From the NCBI GenBank assembly GCA_013415235.1, contig JACBYF010000005.1, positions 1 to 64,000 on the forward strand: DNA of 64,000 bases. Direction: 5' to 3'. The notes beneath the pieces are model-generated. The model saw nothing but the letters and a program-made list of their open reading frames with translations, did no database searches and was not told where the DNA came from. The translations under genes and the position numbers were made by a program. This DNA comes from Gemelliphila palaticanis. GTDB lineage: Bacteria > Bacillota > Bacilli > Staphylococcales > Gemellaceae. Positions 54,297 to 64,000 of this stretch are shown one piece after another; positions within the stretch are counted from its first letter, which is position 1; every line of letters starts with the position of its first letter.

Positions 54297-55667
54297 TTAT
54301 TTTGACTTGTTGTTAAATCCAGCTAGTATTGTAATTAAAAAACTACCATAACAGAAGAATGCGAAAGGTAAGTAACTAAATACAGAAACTCCTAAAGCGT
54401 TTGATATGAAAACCCCACATACACTCCAAGGTACTAGAGGATTTATTACTGTACCTGCATCTTCTAATGTTCTAGCTAAATTTTTAGGATGCAATTTTAA
54501 TTTATCATACACAGGTTTAAAAGTTTTTCCTGTTAACAAAATACTTAAATATTGCTCTCCTACAGTAAAGTTAAGTCCTACTGCGGTTAAAGCTACTGTT
54601 AATGTTGTAGATAATTTAGATTTCAACGAGTTAGCTATACTTTCTAAAATAGTAGATATTATACCTAGAGAAAATAAAAGTCCACCTAAACTAAGAGCTA
54701 AAATAACAACTGATAGTGTGAAGAACATACTATTTATTCCGCCTCTTTGGATTAAGCTAGCTACATTTTCAGAGATATTATCAGACGAAAAACCTGCATA
54801 GAAAAATGTAGTTAATTGCTCTACATTATAAGAGGTATGTATAGAAGTTATAATAGTACTTATAATCGTAGTTATAATTATAGAAATAACAGCCGGAACT
54901 TTAAAAACTGCTAAAATTATCAAAATAACAAAAGGTATTAATGCGTATATATGTACCATTCCTGTAGAAAATATATCTTGTTTAAATGATTCTATATTTT
55001 CTAAATTATTTATTTGAATATTTCTTGATAATATTAAATAAAATATTGCAGATAAAATAAATACTGGTATAGTAGTTCGCATCATATTTTTTATATGTTC
55101 GAATAAGTCTATTTCTACAATACTTGCAGATATACTTGTAGTATCAGATAATGGTGACATTTTATCTCCGAAAAATGCACCCGATACAATAGCTCCTGCG
55201 GTAATAGCAAGATTAGCTTCAAAAGCCTGAGCTATACCTATTAGCGCTACTCCTAAAGTAGCTACGGTAGTTAAACTACTACCTATAGAAACACCTATCA
55301 CAGCAGTAATTAAAAATGCTGATAGATAGAATGTTTTTTCAGATATTATGTTTAAACCGTAATACATAAGTGTTGGTATAGAACCACTCATCATTAGTGC
55401 TGTAATCAAAATACCTATAAAAAAGAATAGATAAATAGCACCCATGCTTGAACCTACAGACTTTATCATACTGTCTTGCATATCTTTATAGCTTACTTTT
55501 TGATATAGTCCATATAATAATAAGAATGATATAGTTATTATTATAGGAATGTGTGGTGTAATATTGGGAACGAAAATCATCATTCCTCCTAAAATAGACA
55601 ATACTATAATAATAAGTATGATAGATTCTAATAATTGTGGTTTTCTAAATGTTTTAAAATTAATCAT
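54297..55667 (-). CDS. NhaC-family Na+/H+ antiporter
   Basis: 456 aa starting at the ATG 55665-55667, because the ATG four codons further upstream is followed at once by GGAGG, which must be the ribosome binding site. About eleven helices. NhaC motifs: GSSLTTVATLGVALIGIA, GAIVSGAFFGDKMSPLSDTT and the C-terminal GTVINPLVPWSVCGVF. Exports Na+ for protons; some family members exchange malate/lactate or other solutes. Monocistronic. Confidence 0.88.
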   Translation of the reverse strand: MINFKTFRKPQLLESIILIIIVLSILGGMMIFVPNITPHIPIIITISFLLLYGLYQKVSYKDMQDSMIKSVGSSMGAIYLFFFIGILITALMMSGSIPTLMYYGLNIISEKTFYLSAFLITAVIGVSIGSSLTTVATLGVALIGIAQAFEANLAITAGAIVSGAFFGDKMSPLSDTTSISASIVEIDLFEHIKNMMRTTIPVFILSAIFYLILSRNIQINNLENIESFKQDIFSTGMVHIYALIPFVILIILAVFKVPAVISIIITTIISTIITSIHTSYNVEQLTTFFYAGFSSDNISENVASLIQRGGINSMFFTLSVVILALSLGGLLFSLGIISTILESIANSLKSKLSTTLTVALTAVGLNFTVGEQYLSILLTGKTFKPVYDKLKLHPKNLARTLEDAGTVINPLVPWSVCGVFISNALGVSVFSYLPFAFFCYGSFLITILAGFNNKSK

Positions 55668-55902
55668 AAAAACCTCCATGAAAAAATATCAATAATTATA
55701 ACATATAGATTATAAAGAAGCAAGAATATTCAGAAAATTAAAGAAATATTTTTACTTTTTTCTTAATTATACTATTTAATTTTAGGGTTACAATATATTT
55801 TATTATTAAATGTATAGAGCTTTCTTGTTGTATTTGGTATAATTACTTTAAGTGATTTTTATTTTATATACTTTAATGTTACATAGGGGATTGGGAGGTT
55901 TT

Positions 55903-56166
55903 ATGTTTAAGTTAATATTTTCCACGATTTTTTTAGTGTTAATATTGTTTTTTAGTTATTTAGTATTAAAAAATAAAAATAATATAAACCAAAAATATAA
56001 ATTTTTTGTAGTTGTAGTAAATATAATATTTATTTTGAAATATATATCTGACTTTATAATAAAAAATAAAATATTTAATGTTGTGATGAGTTTTGCGCAA
56101 AATATTTTATTTATATTTATTGTCATCATGTTGATATATTATAAATTTGTAAAGAAAAGTAAGTAA
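55903..56166 (+). CDS. Small three-helix membrane protein
   Basis: 87 aa from ATG 55903, behind GGGAGG; an in-frame ATG at 55852 has no such site. Three hydrophobic segments (about 3-20, 30-48, 62-80) and basic ends (YYKFVKKSK). Not recognised. It sits 62 bp before the CapA-like gene and could share its transcript. Confidence 0.55.
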   Translation: MFKLIFSTIFLVLILFFSYLVLKNKNNINQKYKFFVVVVNIIFILKYISDFIIKNKIFNVVMSFAQNILFIFIVIMLIYYKFVKKSK

Positions 56167-56228
56167 CATATTACTTGTGTTAAGTAGTTTAGATTTTTAA
56201 AAAATATTAAAAATAAGGAGAATTTGTT

Positions 56229-57470
56229 ATGAAGGGAATTAGAAAATTTTTATTAGTTTTTATACCTGTAGTTATAATATCTTTATCGGTAAGTTTATAT
56301 GTCTATAGTTATCTTGGGGGTAAGGATAGCGTTAATAATGCAATTAGTAATATTTTTGGTGTAAACAATGTAGAAAAAGAAAAACAATCTTCGCATGGTA
56401 ATATTCAAACTGCTCATATAGTAGCTAATGGAGATATACTTTACCACGATGTACTTTATTGGAGTGCACAAACAGAACAAGGATATGATTTTAATCCTTA
56501 CTTTGAGTATGTAAAAGATAGAATTTCAGAAGCTGATTTAGCTATCGGAGATTATGAAGGAACTATAAGTGATAAGCATCCATTAACAGGTTATCCTTTA
56601 TTTAATGCTCCCAAAGAAACTGCTCAGTCTATGAAAGATGTAGGGTATGATGTTGTCGACTTGGCGCATAATCACATACTAGATACAGGTCTGTATGGTT
56701 TAAAATATACTTACAATGAGTTTAAAAATCTAGGATTAACTCCTATCGGTGTGCATGTAGAAAAATCTAGAGATGAAGCGGATATAACTATAAAAGAGAT
56801 TAATGGAATAAAAATAGCGCTATTAGCATATTCTTATGGATTTAATGGATTAGAAAGTGGTATCTCTAAAGCAGACTACAATTATCACCTATCAGATCTT
56901 CAAGAAGAAAAGATTAAAAAAGATTTAGAAAAAGCTGAATCTATGGCTGATGTAACAGTAGTAATGCCACAAATGGGTGTTGAGTATAGATTGCAGCCAA
57001 CAGAAGAGCAAAAAACTCTTTATAACAAAATGCTTAACTGGGGAGCTGATGTTGTTTTAGGTGGGCATCCTCACGTTGTTGAACCTGCAGAAGTTGTTGA
57101 GATAAATGGAGATAAAAAATTAATAATCTATTCTATGGGTAACTTTATTTCTAATCAAACCGTAGAAATGATGAGAGGTTTAGGGGTTGTTTCAAAATGG
57201 CCTGAGAGAGGGGTGCTTATGGATATAGTATTTGAAAAAAATAACGGAAAAACTATAATCAAAACAGCAGAAGCTAAACCTACTTTAGTTGTAGCAGAAA
57301 AAAATGGTAAAACGTATAAAAATGGATATCCATTATATAACTATCGTGTTTTAGTGTTAGAAGACTTCTTAGAAGGAGGAAAATACTACGGTAAATATAA
57401 TGGGGAAATTCAAAACAAAATAGAAACTACCTACAAAGAAATGAACGAACACGTAGGACTAAAATGGTAG
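56229..57470 (+). CDS. CapA-like (PGA_cap) metallophosphatase-fold protein
   Basis: 413 aa. N-terminal membrane anchor (about 7-28), then a calcineurin-like CapA domain: IVANGDILYHDVL, LAIGDYEGTIS, VDLAHNHILDTG, VVMPQMGVEY and GHPHVVEP, with IIYSMGNFIS. Family members assist poly-gamma-glutamate capsule synthesis, but no capBC genes are nearby, and many bacteria carry orphan copies. Probably extracytoplasmic. GGAG precedes the ATG. Confidence 0.87.
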   Translation: MKGIRKFLLVFIPVVIISLSVSLYVYSYLGGKDSVNNAISNIFGVNNVEKEKQSSHGNIQTAHIVANGDILYHDVLYWSAQTEQGYDFNPYFEYVKDRISEADLAIGDYEGTISDKHPLTGYPLFNAPKETAQSMKDVGYDVVDLAHNHILDTGLYGLKYTYNEFKNLGLTPIGVHVEKSRDEADITIKEINGIKIALLAYSYGFNGLESGISKADYNYHLSDLQEEKIKKDLEKAESMADVTVVMPQMGVEYRLQPTEEQKTLYNKMLNWGADVVLGGHPHVVEPAEVVEINGDKKLIIYSMGNFISNQTVEMMRGLGVVSKWPERGVLMDIVFEKNNGKTIIKTAEAKPTLVVAEKNGKTYKNGYPLYNYRVLVLEDFLEGGKYYGKYNGEIQNKIETTYKEMNEHVGLKW

Positions 57471-57486
57471 TAATTTAAAATTTAAG

Positions 57487-57520
57487 AATAGTGGTAATGA
57501 AAAAAACATTACCGCTATTT
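57487..57520 (+). terminator. Terminator
   Basis: AATAGTGGTAATG (57487-57499) pairs with CATTACCGCTATT (57507-57519), then T-rich. A close relative of the hairpin at 47806. Confidence 0.85.
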
Positions 57521-57596
57521 TAATTTGTATTAAAATATAGATAAAACGTTAAAAAGATGTTATTATTAGTTTTATATAATGAATTAGGAGGTAACT

Positions 57597-58259
57597 ATGG
57601 TAAAAAAATTAGAAGCTGTTATTTTTGATTATGATGGAACTATAGTAGATACAGAAAAAGCATATTTTGATGTTATGAAAGATTTAATAAAAGTACATTT
57701 TGATAAAGAAATAGACAAAGAAGATTACATAAAAAATGTTTCTGGTACTAGTGCAGAACAGTGTAAAAAATATATAACTAATAAATATAATATAAATGAT
57801 GTAGATTACAAAGAATTTGAAGGTCATGTAACTAAAAATATGTATTCTAGACTAAAAAACATGAACATACTTCCTGGTATAGAAGAAGTTTTTTCTTTAC
57901 TTAAAGAAAATGGTATAAAAATAGGTGTTGCTTCTAATGGTAATTTAGAACACATAGTAGATGGCCTAAAAGAACATAATTTATACAATTATGTAGATGA
58001 TATAGTAACAAAATATGATGTCGAGAGAGGAAAACCATATCCGGATATTTACCTTCATGCAGCAGAAAGGTTAGGCGTTAATATAGAAGATTGTGTTGCT
58101 GTTGAGGATTCAAAACCTGGAGCTATGGCAGCCGCGGCATCTGGTGCGTATTTAATATTACAAACTAATGAAATAACGAATTATTTTGATTTTAGTGATG
58201 TTGATTATAAAGTTAAAGATTGTAATCTTTATGAAGTTATAAAAGGGCTTATTAGATAG
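57597..58259 (+). CDS. HAD hydrolase (beta-phosphoglucomutase-like)
   Basis: 220 aa. Motif I DYDGTIVDTE near residue 11, alpha-helical cap, motif II in GVASNGN, a KPYPDIYLHAAERLGV stretch and EDSKPGAMAAAASG (motif IV). Subfamily IA phosphatase or phosphomutase; the substrate is unknown. AGGAGG precedes it and the OsmC-like gene follows 10 bp later. Confidence 0.9.
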   Translation: MVKKLEAVIFDYDGTIVDTEKAYFDVMKDLIKVHFDKEIDKEDYIKNVSGTSAEQCKKYITNKYNINDVDYKEFEGHVTKNMYSRLKNMNILPGIEEVFSLLKENGIKIGVASNGNLEHIVDGLKEHNLYNYVDDIVTKYDVERGKPYPDIYLHAAERLGVNIEDCVAVEDSKPGAMAAAASGAYLILQTNEITNYFDFSDVDYKVKDCNLYEVIKGLIR

Positions 58260-58269
58260 GGAGAAAATT

Positions 58270-58644
58270 ATGTATATTGCAAAATCTAGTTTAAACAAAG
58301 GGTTTACTGTTAATTCTATTAGTGCAAACAATCAAAATTACACTTTAGAAATGAATGATACTCAAGATGGACCAATGGATTTATTTACTGTTGCCTTTTC
58401 TGGTTGTATATTAATGTGTGTAAAAGGTTATTTTTTTAGAAAATATGATATGAAAGATTTAAAAATAGAAATAGATCTTTCTGTTGATTATGAAAATAAA
58501 AAATGTTTATCGTATATAAAAGTTGATTATGAAATATCAGAAGAAGATATAGAAGGTATCTTAAATAATATAAAATTAAGATGTAAAATCTCACACCTAC
58601 TTAGTGATGAAGTAGAACTTAAATATGAAATAAAAGGTAAATAG
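58270..58644 (+). CDS. OsmC-family protein
   Basis: 124 aa. Two conserved cysteines of the OsmC/Ohr fold are recognisable: one in the helix start of AFSGCILMCVKGYF and one in LRCKISHLL. Such proteins reduce organic hydroperoxides. Shorter N-terminus than Ohr (about 140 aa). In an operon with the HAD hydrolase. Confidence 0.8.
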   Translation: MYIAKSSLNKGFTVNSISANNQNYTLEMNDTQDGPMDLFTVAFSGCILMCVKGYFFRKYDMKDLKIEIDLSVDYENKKCLSYIKVDYEISEEDIEGILNNIKLRCKISHLLSDEVELKYEIKGK

Positions 58645-58646
58645 TT

Positions 58647-58685
58647 AAAAATAAAGAGATGTTTTTATAGCATTTCTTTATTTTT
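58647..58685 (+). terminator. Terminator
   Basis: A 15-bp stem with one G-U pair (58647-58661 with 58671-58685), then TATAAATC. Confidence 0.8.
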
Positions 58686-58851
58686 TATAAATCAGAAAAA
58701 ATATTTACAATTATATGGAAGAAATTGGTTTTTTTCTTTGCGTTTTTTGTTTAAAAATAGTATAATTATGAAGATTGAGTTTTTATTTTCTTAGTTTTAA
58801 TTTTGAGAAAACATATTCATAAAAAAACTTTTAAAAAAGTTAATAAAAATC

Positions 58852-58880
58852 TTGCATTTATACACTTAAATGTGTATAAT
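58852..58880 (+). promoter_or_regulatory. S10 operon promoter
   Basis: TTGCAT (58852-58857), 17 bp, TATAAT (58875-58880). Transcript would begin about 58887 and carry a leader of about 140 nt. Confidence 0.75.
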
Positions 58881-58886
58881 AATAAT

Positions 58887-59010
58887 GTTGGTCTTAACCA
58901 AAGGCTTGCGTTGAAGCGAGAGGTTACCGACACGCCCGGCCGCTTTGCCATAGCGCAGCGAGTTGGATAACTTTCGTGGAGAAGTCATTGCTAGACAATG
59001 GCGAATACAT
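58887..59010 (+). ncRNA. Structured, GC-rich leader of the S10 operon
   Basis: Much more GC-rich than its surroundings, with local pairings TTGGTC-TTAA-CC-type, CTTGCGTTGAAGCGAG and CATTGCTAGACAATG. The segment GACACGCCCGGCCGCTTTGCC looks like a leader I recall before rpsJ in other Firmicutes. It probably mediates ribosomal-protein feedback control. Confidence 0.55.
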
Positions 59011-59027
59011 ATATAGGAGGAGAAATG

Positions 59028-59336
59028 ATGGCAAAACAAAAAATACGTATCCGTCTTAAAGGATATGATCACAGATTAGTAGATCAAAGTGCAGAAAAAA
59101 TAGTAGAAACTGCTAAACGTTCTGGAGCAAAAGTATCTGGTCCAATTCCGTTACCAACAGAAAAAGCAGTTTACACAATTTTACGTTCAGTTCACGTATA
59201 CAAAGATAGCCGTGAGCAATTCGAACAACGTACTCACAAACGTCTAATCGACATAATTGAACCAACACAAAAAACAGTTGATGCTTTAATTAGCTTAAAC
59301 TTACCATCAGGTGTTGACATCGAATTAAAATTATAA
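59028..59336 (+). CDS. rpsJ: 30S ribosomal protein S10
   Basis: 102 aa from the second ATG of an ATGATG pair, 7 bp after AGGAGG; this gives the conserved [16 protein letters not shown] start and exact family length. An ORF opening at 58998 would run through the ribosome binding site. S10 is in the 30S head and, as NusE, in antitermination. First gene of the operon. Confidence 0.97.
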   Translation: MAKQKIRIRLKGYDHRLVDQSAEKIVETAKRSGAKVSGPIPLPTEKAVYTILRSVHVYKDSREQFEQRTHKRLIDIIEPTQKTVDALISLNLPSGVDIELKL

Positions 59337-59356
59337 TAATCAGGAGGTGACTTTCG

Positions 59357-60019
59357 ATGACTAAAGGTATCTTAGGTAGAAAAGTTGGTATGACTCAAAT
59401 TTTCGCTGAAAACGGAGAATTAATTCCAGTAACAGTAGTTGAAGCAAAAGGGAACGTCGTACTACAAAAGAAAACAGAAGAAGTAGAAGGATACAACGCA
59501 ATCCAATTAGGATTTGATGATAAACGTCCTTACGACAAAGAGCGTAAAGATCGTTTAGTAAAAGTAGCTAACAAACCAGAGCAAGGACATGCTGATAAAG
59601 CTAACACAGCTCCAAAGAGATTTGTTCGTGAAATTAGAGATGCTGAAATAGCAAATTATGAAGTAGGTCAAGAAGTCCAAGTTGATATTTTTGCAACAGG
59701 AGACTTAGTTGACGTAACAGGTACAAGTAAAGGTAAAGGATTCCAAGGGTCAATCAAACGCCACGGACAAAGTCGTGGACCAATGGCACACGGTTCTCGT
59801 TACCACCGTCGTCCTGGATCAATGGGTCCTGTAGCACCTAACCGTGTATTCAAAGGAAAAGCATTACCAGGTCAAATGGGTGGAGTTACAGTTACTACTC
59901 AAAACTTAGAAGTTGTGGGTGTAGATGTAGAAAACGGAGTTATCTTAATCAAAGGATGTATCCCAGGATCTAAGAAAAGTTTCGTAAAAATTCAATCAGC
60001 AGTTAAATCTGGTAAATAA
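59357..60019 (+). CDS. rplC: 50S ribosomal protein L3
   Basis: 220 aa. Starts [20 protein letters not shown]; holds the family signature around [22 protein letters not shown], with the peptidyl-transferase proximal loop [22 protein letters not shown]. Initiates 23S folding. AGGAGGTGA is 8 bp ahead of ATG. Second gene of the operon. Confidence 0.98.
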   Translation: MTKGILGRKVGMTQIFAENGELIPVTVVEAKGNVVLQKKTEEVEGYNAIQLGFDDKRPYDKERKDRLVKVANKPEQGHADKANTAPKRFVREIRDAEIANYEVGQEVQVDIFATGDLVDVTGTSKGKGFQGSIKRHGQSRGPMAHGSRYHRRPGSMGPVAPNRVFKGKALPGQMGGVTVTTQNLEVVGVDVENGVILIKGCIPGSKKSFVKIQSAVKSGK

Positions 60020-60047
60020 GAAATATACGGAAGGAGGAAATTAGCAC

Positions 60048-60671
60048 ATGACACAATTAGATTTATTTAAACAAGATGGTACTAAAGTTGGTGTAGTAGA
60101 AGCTAACGAATCAGTATTCGGAATTGAACCAAATCAACACGTTTTATTCCAAGCTGTAACTTTACAAAGAGCTTCTTTACGTCAAGGTACACACAAAACT
60201 AAAGGACGTTCTGAAGTATCAGGTGGTGGTCGTAAACCATGGCGTCAAAAAGGAACAGGTCGTGCTCGTCAAGGGTCAATCCGTTCACCACAATGGCGTG
60301 GAGGAGGAATCGTATTCGGACCTACACCACGTGATTATGGATTCAAAATGCCAAGAAAAATGCGTCGTTTAGCATTACGTTCTGCTTTATCTTCTAAAGT
60401 AGCAGCTAACGAAGTATTCGCATTAGAGACTTTAACGTTCGACTCAATCAAAACTAAAAACTTTAAAGAAATGTTATCAAACTTAAATCTTGATAAAAAA
60501 GTATTATTCGTTGTATCTCAATACGAAGAAAATACAGTATTATCAGGAAGAAACATTCCAGGTGTTACAATAGTAGAATCAGCTGGATTAAACGTATTAG
60601 ACATCTTAGGACACAACAAAGTTGTATTCACTAAAGATGCTGTAGAAAAAGTTGGGGAGGTATTAGCATAA
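60048..60671 (+). CDS. rplD: 50S ribosomal protein L4
   Basis: 207 aa. Signature [19 protein letters not shown] and [14 protein letters not shown] forms the exit-tunnel loop. Its stop overlaps the L23 start by one base (TAATG). L4 is the autogenous regulator in enterobacteria; whether so here is unknown. Confidence 0.98.
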   Translation: MTQLDLFKQDGTKVGVVEANESVFGIEPNQHVLFQAVTLQRASLRQGTHKTKGRSEVSGGGRKPWRQKGTGRARQGSIRSPQWRGGGIVFGPTPRDYGFKMPRKMRRLALRSALSSKVAANEVFALETLTFDSIKTKNFKEMLSNLNLDKKVLFVVSQYEENTVLSGRNIPGVTIVESAGLNVLDILGHNKVVFTKDAVEKVGEVLA

Positions 60672-60952
60672 TGGAAGCACGCGATATTATCAAACGCCCA
60701 GTTTTAACAGAGAAATCTTACTTATTAATGCAAGAAAATAAATATACATTTTTAGTAGATACTCGTGCTCACAAAACTCAAATCAAACAAGCTATCGAAG
60801 AAATCTTCGGAGTTAAAGTTGAAAAAGTTAACGTGATGAACTATAAAGCAAAATTCCGTCGTGTAGGAAGACACGCTGGATATACAAACAAAAGACGTAA
60901 AGCTATCGTTAAATTAGCTGCAGGTCAAACAATTGAAGGATTATTCGCATAA
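60671..60952 (+). CDS. rplW: 50S ribosomal protein L23
   Basis: 93 aa. [22 protein letters not shown] start and [16 protein letters not shown] core match L23, which lies at the tunnel exit and docks SRP and trigger factor. Coupled to rplD. Confidence 0.98.
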   Translation: MEARDIIKRPVLTEKSYLLMQENKYTFLVDTRAHKTQIKQAIEEIFGVKVEKVNVMNYKAKFRRVGRHAGYTNKRRKAIVKLAAGQTIEGLFA

Positions 60953-60984
60953 GAATAATTAACCACTAAGGAGGAAAATGACAA

Positions 60985-61815
60985 ATGGCTATTAAAGTAT
61001 ATAAAGCTATTACTAATGGTCGTCGTAACATGACATCATTAGACTTTGCAGAAATAACTGCATCAAAACCAGAAAAGTCATTATTAGCGCCGCTACCGAA
61101 AAAAGCGGGAAGAAATAACCAAGGTAAAATAACTGTTCGTCACAATGGTGGAGGACACAAAAAACAATACCGTATTATTGACTTCAAGAGAAATAAAGAC
61201 AACGTACCAGCTAAAGTAGCAACAGTAGAGTATGATCCAAACAGATCTGCAAACATCGCATTATTACACTATGCAGATGGAGAAAAAAGATACATCATCG
61301 CTCCTAAAGAATTAGTAGTAGGACAAGTAGTAGTATCTGGACAAGAAGTAGATATTAAAGTAGGAAATGCTTTACCATTAGCAAACATACCAGTAGGTAC
61401 ATTAATACACAATATCGAATTAAAACCTGGTAAAGGTGGACAATTAGTACGTTCAGCTGGAGCAAGTGCTCAAGTACTTGGTAAAGAAGGTAAATACGTA
61501 TTAGTTCGTTTAAAATCAGGAGAAGTAAGAATGATCTTAGCAACTTGCCGTGCAACAATCGGAGAAGTTGGTAACGAACAACACGGATTAGTAAACATCG
61601 GTAAAGCCGGAAGAACTCGTTGGCTAGGTAAAAGACCTACAGTACGTGGATCTGTTATGAACCCTAACGATCACCCACACGGTGGAGGGGAAGGACGTAC
61701 TTCAATCGGACGTAAATCACCAATGTCACCTTGGGGTAAACCTACACTTGGTAAGAAAACTCGTTCTAAAAAAGCTCGTTCAAACAAATTCATCGTACGT
61801 GCTCGTAACAAATAG
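60985..61815 (+). CDS. rplB: 50S ribosomal protein L2
   Basis: 276 aa. [21 protein letters not shown] start and the signature [20 protein letters not shown] with the peptidyl-transferase-related His are present. It supports subunit joining. AAGGAGG 10 bp before ATG. Confidence 0.98.
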   Translation: MAIKVYKAITNGRRNMTSLDFAEITASKPEKSLLAPLPKKAGRNNQGKITVRHNGGGHKKQYRIIDFKRNKDNVPAKVATVEYDPNRSANIALLHYADGEKRYIIAPKELVVGQVVVSGQEVDIKVGNALPLANIPVGTLIHNIELKPGKGGQLVRSAGASAQVLGKEGKYVLVRLKSGEVRMILATCRATIGEVGNEQHGLVNIGKAGRTRWLGKRPTVRGSVMNPNDHPHGGGEGRTSIGRKSPMSPWGKPTLGKKTRSKKARSNKFIVRARNK

Positions 61816-61828
61816 AAAAATAGCTAGG

Positions 61829-61857
61829 TTTGGTGAGGGGCTTTCGCTCTTTACCAA
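61829..61857 (+). other. Intercistronic hairpin between rplB and rpsS
   Basis: TTTGGTGAGGGGC pairs with GCTCTTTACCAAA around TTTC, including G-U pairs. It lies in the widest gap of the operon (78 bp) and ends in A residues, not T, so it looks like a processing or stability element and not a terminator. Confidence 0.6.
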
Positions 61858-61893
61858 AAATCCAGCATACAGTATTCGAAAGGAGATAACACA

Positions 61894-62175
61894 ATGGCTC
61901 GTAGTTTAAAAAAAGGACCATTCGCTGATCACCACTTATTAGCAAAAGTTGAAAAAATGAGTGGGCAAGAGAAAAAACAAGTAATCAAAACTTGGTCACG
62001 TCGTTCAACAATATTCCCAACTTTCATCGGGATGACTTTTGCTGTATATGACGGAAGAAAACACGTACCAGTATACGTAACTGAAGATATGGTTGGACAC
62101 AAATTAGGAGAATTTGCACCAACAAGAACATACAAAGGTCACGTAGCTGACGACAAAAAAACAAGAAGAAGATAA
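61894..62175 (+). CDS. rpsS: 30S ribosomal protein S19
   Basis: 93 aa. [16 protein letters not shown] start and [23 protein letters not shown] signature. It sits in the 30S head near the A site. AAAGGAG 8 bp upstream. Confidence 0.98.
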   Translation: MARSLKKGPFADHHLLAKVEKMSGQEKKQVIKTWSRRSTIFPTFIGMTFAVYDGRKHVPVYVTEDMVGHKLGEFAPTRTYKGHVADDKKTRRR

Positions 62176-62203
62176 TTAAAGATAAATTTAAGGAGGCACA
62201 CTC

Positions 62204-62539
62204 ATGGAGTCAAAAGCAATCGCTAAGACTGTCCGCATAGCACCTCGTAAAGTAAGATTAGTATTAGACTTAGTACGCGGGAAAAAAGTGGGCGAAGCAT
62301 TAGGAATTTTAGAATTCACACCTAGAGCAGCTTCATTACCAGTAGCTAAAGTAATTAAATCAGCTGCTGCAAATGCTGAACACAATTATGGAATGAATGT
62401 AGAAGACTTAGTAGTATCACAAGCTTTTGCAAACGAAGGACCAACACTAAAAAGATTCCGTCCTCGTGCAAAAGGATCTGCAAGTGCAATTAACAAGAGA
62501 ACAAGTCACATCACTATAGTATTAAGTGACAACAAATAA
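62204..62539 (+). CDS. rplV: 50S ribosomal protein L22
   Basis: 111 aa. [23 protein letters not shown] core, and the tunnel beta-hairpin tip segment with [13 protein letters not shown], where macrolide-resistance mutations occur in other species. AAGGAGG site. Confidence 0.98.
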   Translation: MESKAIAKTVRIAPRKVRLVLDLVRGKKVGEALGILEFTPRAASLPVAKVIKSAAANAEHNYGMNVEDLVVSQAFANEGPTLKRFRPRAKGSASAINKRTSHITIVLSDNK

Positions 62540-62576
62540 TAGAAAATATAGCTAAACCAATAAAGGAGGCAAAACT

Positions 62577-63230
62577 GTGGGTCAAAAAGTACATCCAATA
62601 GGATTACGTGTAGGAATTATTCGTGATTGGGATTCAAAATGGTATGCAGAAAAAGATTTCGCTGCTAACTTACACGAAGATTTCAAAATACGTGAATTCA
62701 TCAGTAAACAATTAAAAGATGCTTCAGTTTCTAAAGTAGAAATTGAAAGATTTGATAAAAAAGTAAACATTTCAGTACACACTGGTAAACCAGGTATGGT
62801 TATCGGTAAAGGTGGAGCTGAAATCGATAAATTAAGATTATCATTAAACAAATTAACAGGAAAAAGAGTACACATCAACGTTGTAGAAATTAAAAAAGTT
62901 GATATCGATGCTAAACTAGTTGCAGAAAGCATTGCTCGTCAATTAGAAGCTCGTGTATCATTCCGTCGTGCTCAAAAACAAGCTATCCAAAGAGCTATGA
63001 GAGCAGGAGCTAAAGGAATTAAAACTCAAGTATCTGGACGTCTTGGTGGAGCAGATATGGCTCGTGCAGAACACTATGCAGAAGGTTCAGTACCTCTACA
63101 TACATTAAGAGCTGATATTGACTATGCTCATGAAGAAGCAGATACTACATACGGTAAACTTGGAGTTAAAGTTTGGATTAACCGTGGTGAAGTATTACCA
63201 ACTAAAAAATCTGAAAAAGGAGGTAACTAA
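62577..63230 (+). CDS. rpsC: 30S ribosomal protein S3
   Basis: 217 aa, GTG start after [27 protein letters not shown] start and KH domain with [14 protein letters not shown]. Forms the mRNA entry helicase region with S4 and S5. Next gene begins 2 bp after its stop. Confidence 0.98.
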   Translation: MGQKVHPIGLRVGIIRDWDSKWYAEKDFAANLHEDFKIREFISKQLKDASVSKVEIERFDKKVNISVHTGKPGMVIGKGGAEIDKLRLSLNKLTGKRVHINVVEIKKVDIDAKLVAESIARQLEARVSFRRAQKQAIQRAMRAGAKGIKTQVSGRLGGADMARAEHYAEGSVPLHTLRADIDYAHEEADTTYGKLGVKVWINRGEVLPTKKSEKGGN

Positions 63231-63232
63231 TT

Positions 63233-63658
63233 ATGTTAATGCCTAAACGTGTAAAATATCGTCGTCAACACAGACAATCAACAAAAGGTAAAGCAAAAGG
63301 TGGAACAGTAGTAGATTTCGGTGAGTACGGACTACAAGCTGCTTCAGCATCAAGAGTTACTTCTCGCCAAATCGAATCAGCACGTATCGCGATGACTCGT
63401 TACATGAAACGTGGTGGTAAAGTTTGGATTAAAATATTCCCTCACATGCCTTACACTAAAAAACCATTAGAAGTTCGTATGGGTTCTGGTAAAGGTGCAG
63501 TAGAAGGATGGGTTGCAATAGTAAAACCAGGTAGAGTGATGTTTGAAGTTGCTGGAGTTAGTGAAGAAGTTGCTCGTGAAGCTCTAAGACTTGCATCTCA
63601 CAAATTACCTGTTAAATGTAAATTTGTAAAACGTGAAGAAACAGGTGGTGAAGCATAA
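63233..63658 (+). CDS. rplP: 50S ribosomal protein L16
   Basis: 141 aa. [14 protein letters not shown] start, [14 protein letters not shown] signature. Binds near the A-site tRNA elbow. GGAGG lies within the end of rpsC. Its TAA overlaps the rpmC ATG by one base. Confidence 0.98.
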   Translation: MLMPKRVKYRRQHRQSTKGKAKGGTVVDFGEYGLQAASASRVTSRQIESARIAMTRYMKRGGKVWIKIFPHMPYTKKPLEVRMGSGKGAVEGWVAIVKPGRVMFEVAGVSEEVAREALRLASHKLPVKCKFVKREETGGEA

Positions 63659-63867
63659 TGAAAACAAAAGAATTCAAATCTATGATTAGAGAATTAACTT
63701 CACAAGAGTTAGAAACAAAAATCAAAGAATTAAAAGAAGAGCTTTTCAACTTACGCTTCCAATTGGCTACAGGTCAATTAGAAAATACAGCTCGTATTAG
63801 TCAAGTTAGAAAATCAATCGCTCGTATGAAAACTGTTATTCGCGAAAGAGAATTAGCGGATAAATAA
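63658..63867 (+). CDS. rpmC: 50S ribosomal protein L29
   Basis: 69 aa, helical hairpin with [25 protein letters not shown], the L29 core. Lies at the tunnel exit beside L23. Coupled to rplP. Confidence 0.98.
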   Translation: MKTKEFKSMIRELTSQELETKIKELKEELFNLRFQLATGQLENTARISQVRKSIARMKTVIRERELADK

Positions 63868-63881
63868 AATAGGAGGCAACT

Positions 63882-64000
63882 ATGACTGAAAGAAATGATA
63901 GAAAAGTTTACGTAGGTAAAGTTGTTTCTACTAAAATGGATAAAACAATAACTGTATTAGTAGAAACTTACAAAAAACATCCATTATACGGAAAACGCGT
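63882..64000 (+). CDS. rpsQ: 30S ribosomal protein S17 (partial)
   Basis: ATG 63882 behind AGGAGG. The first 39 codons read [16 protein letters not shown] then [23 protein letters not shown], the S17 OB-fold start; the gene runs off the window end. Expected next gene of the S10 operon. Confidence 0.97.
   Translation, partial: MTERNDRKVYVGKVVSTKMDKTITVLVETYKKHPLYGKR

Noticed and set aside
58998..59027. Upstream ATG start giving a 112-aa S10
   Set aside because: It would place AGGAGG inside the coding region; S10 is 102 aa and begins MAKQKIR in relatives.
61355..62135. Minus-strand ORFs opposite rplB, rpsS and rplV
   Set aside because: Shadow frames of highly expressed ribosomal genes; no supporting signals.

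Overview
This is a low-GC, strongly AT-biased Bacillota chromosome segment. AGGAGG-type ribosome binding sites, a standard Firmicute S10 ribosomal operon, the yabR-tilS-hpt-ftsH order and a streptococcal-type sialic acid locus all fit a host-associated coccus. Gemella is my best guess, from protein style and gene content; no database was searched.

Layout. (a) 1-1.1 kb: the 3' end of a large Cna_B-repeat surface protein with an atypical LTETG sorting motif. (b) 1.2-4.6 kb: a two-gene ABC exporter-fold pair behind a near-perfect Fur box. (c) 4.8-12.9 kb: a nonsense-interrupted NAD(P)-binding gene, a low-molecular-weight phosphatase, a Cof-type HAD phosphatase, adenosine deaminase, a TVP38 membrane protein with a cysteine-cluster lipoprotein, a cell-wall-binding-repeat protein, a MATE exporter and a DUF4064-like protein. 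(d) 12.9-36.9 kb: a large amino-sugar and sialic acid island. It holds nanM-like, nagB and nagA behind an attenuator-like leader; a ROK kinase with one active and one dead CE7 esterase; nanE; two complete CUT1 sugar ABC transporters, each headed by its own near-identical msmK; a Gfo/Idh/MocA oxidoreductase; a secreted CBM40-like sialidase; and a GntR regulator. A DUF1266-like gene and a divergent RRNPP-type regulator/MFS pair lie inside it. (e) 37-46 kb: yabR-like, tilS, hpt, ftsH, an intact IS3-family element inserted at the ftsH stop codon, small ORFs, folC and folP. (f) 46-58.7 kb: alpha/beta hydrolase, small membrane proteins, a two-TM potassium channel, three proline-specific peptidases with a POT peptide transporter, NhaC antiporter, CapA-like protein, HAD hydrolase and OsmC-like protein. 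(g) 58.8-64 kb: S10 operon from rpsJ into rpsQ, with a GC-rich structured leader.

How the genes fit together. The sialidase, the oxidoreductase and the adjacent transporter resemble the nanB-type module that releases, imports and converts 2,7-anhydro-Neu5Ac. The second transporter with nanE, the ROK kinase, nagA and nagB would carry sialic acid to fructose-6-phosphate. The aldolase nanA is not in the window. Four promoters in this island carry the same box (core CGCTT[TG]ACA or TGCTTTACA) at or over the -35, which suggests common control by CcpA or the local GntR protein. The most notable structural observations are the nagA leader with mutually exclusive pairings, the 1.23 kb msmK duplication flanking the sialidase module, the IS insertion that split the ftsH terminator, and the active/dead esterase tandem.
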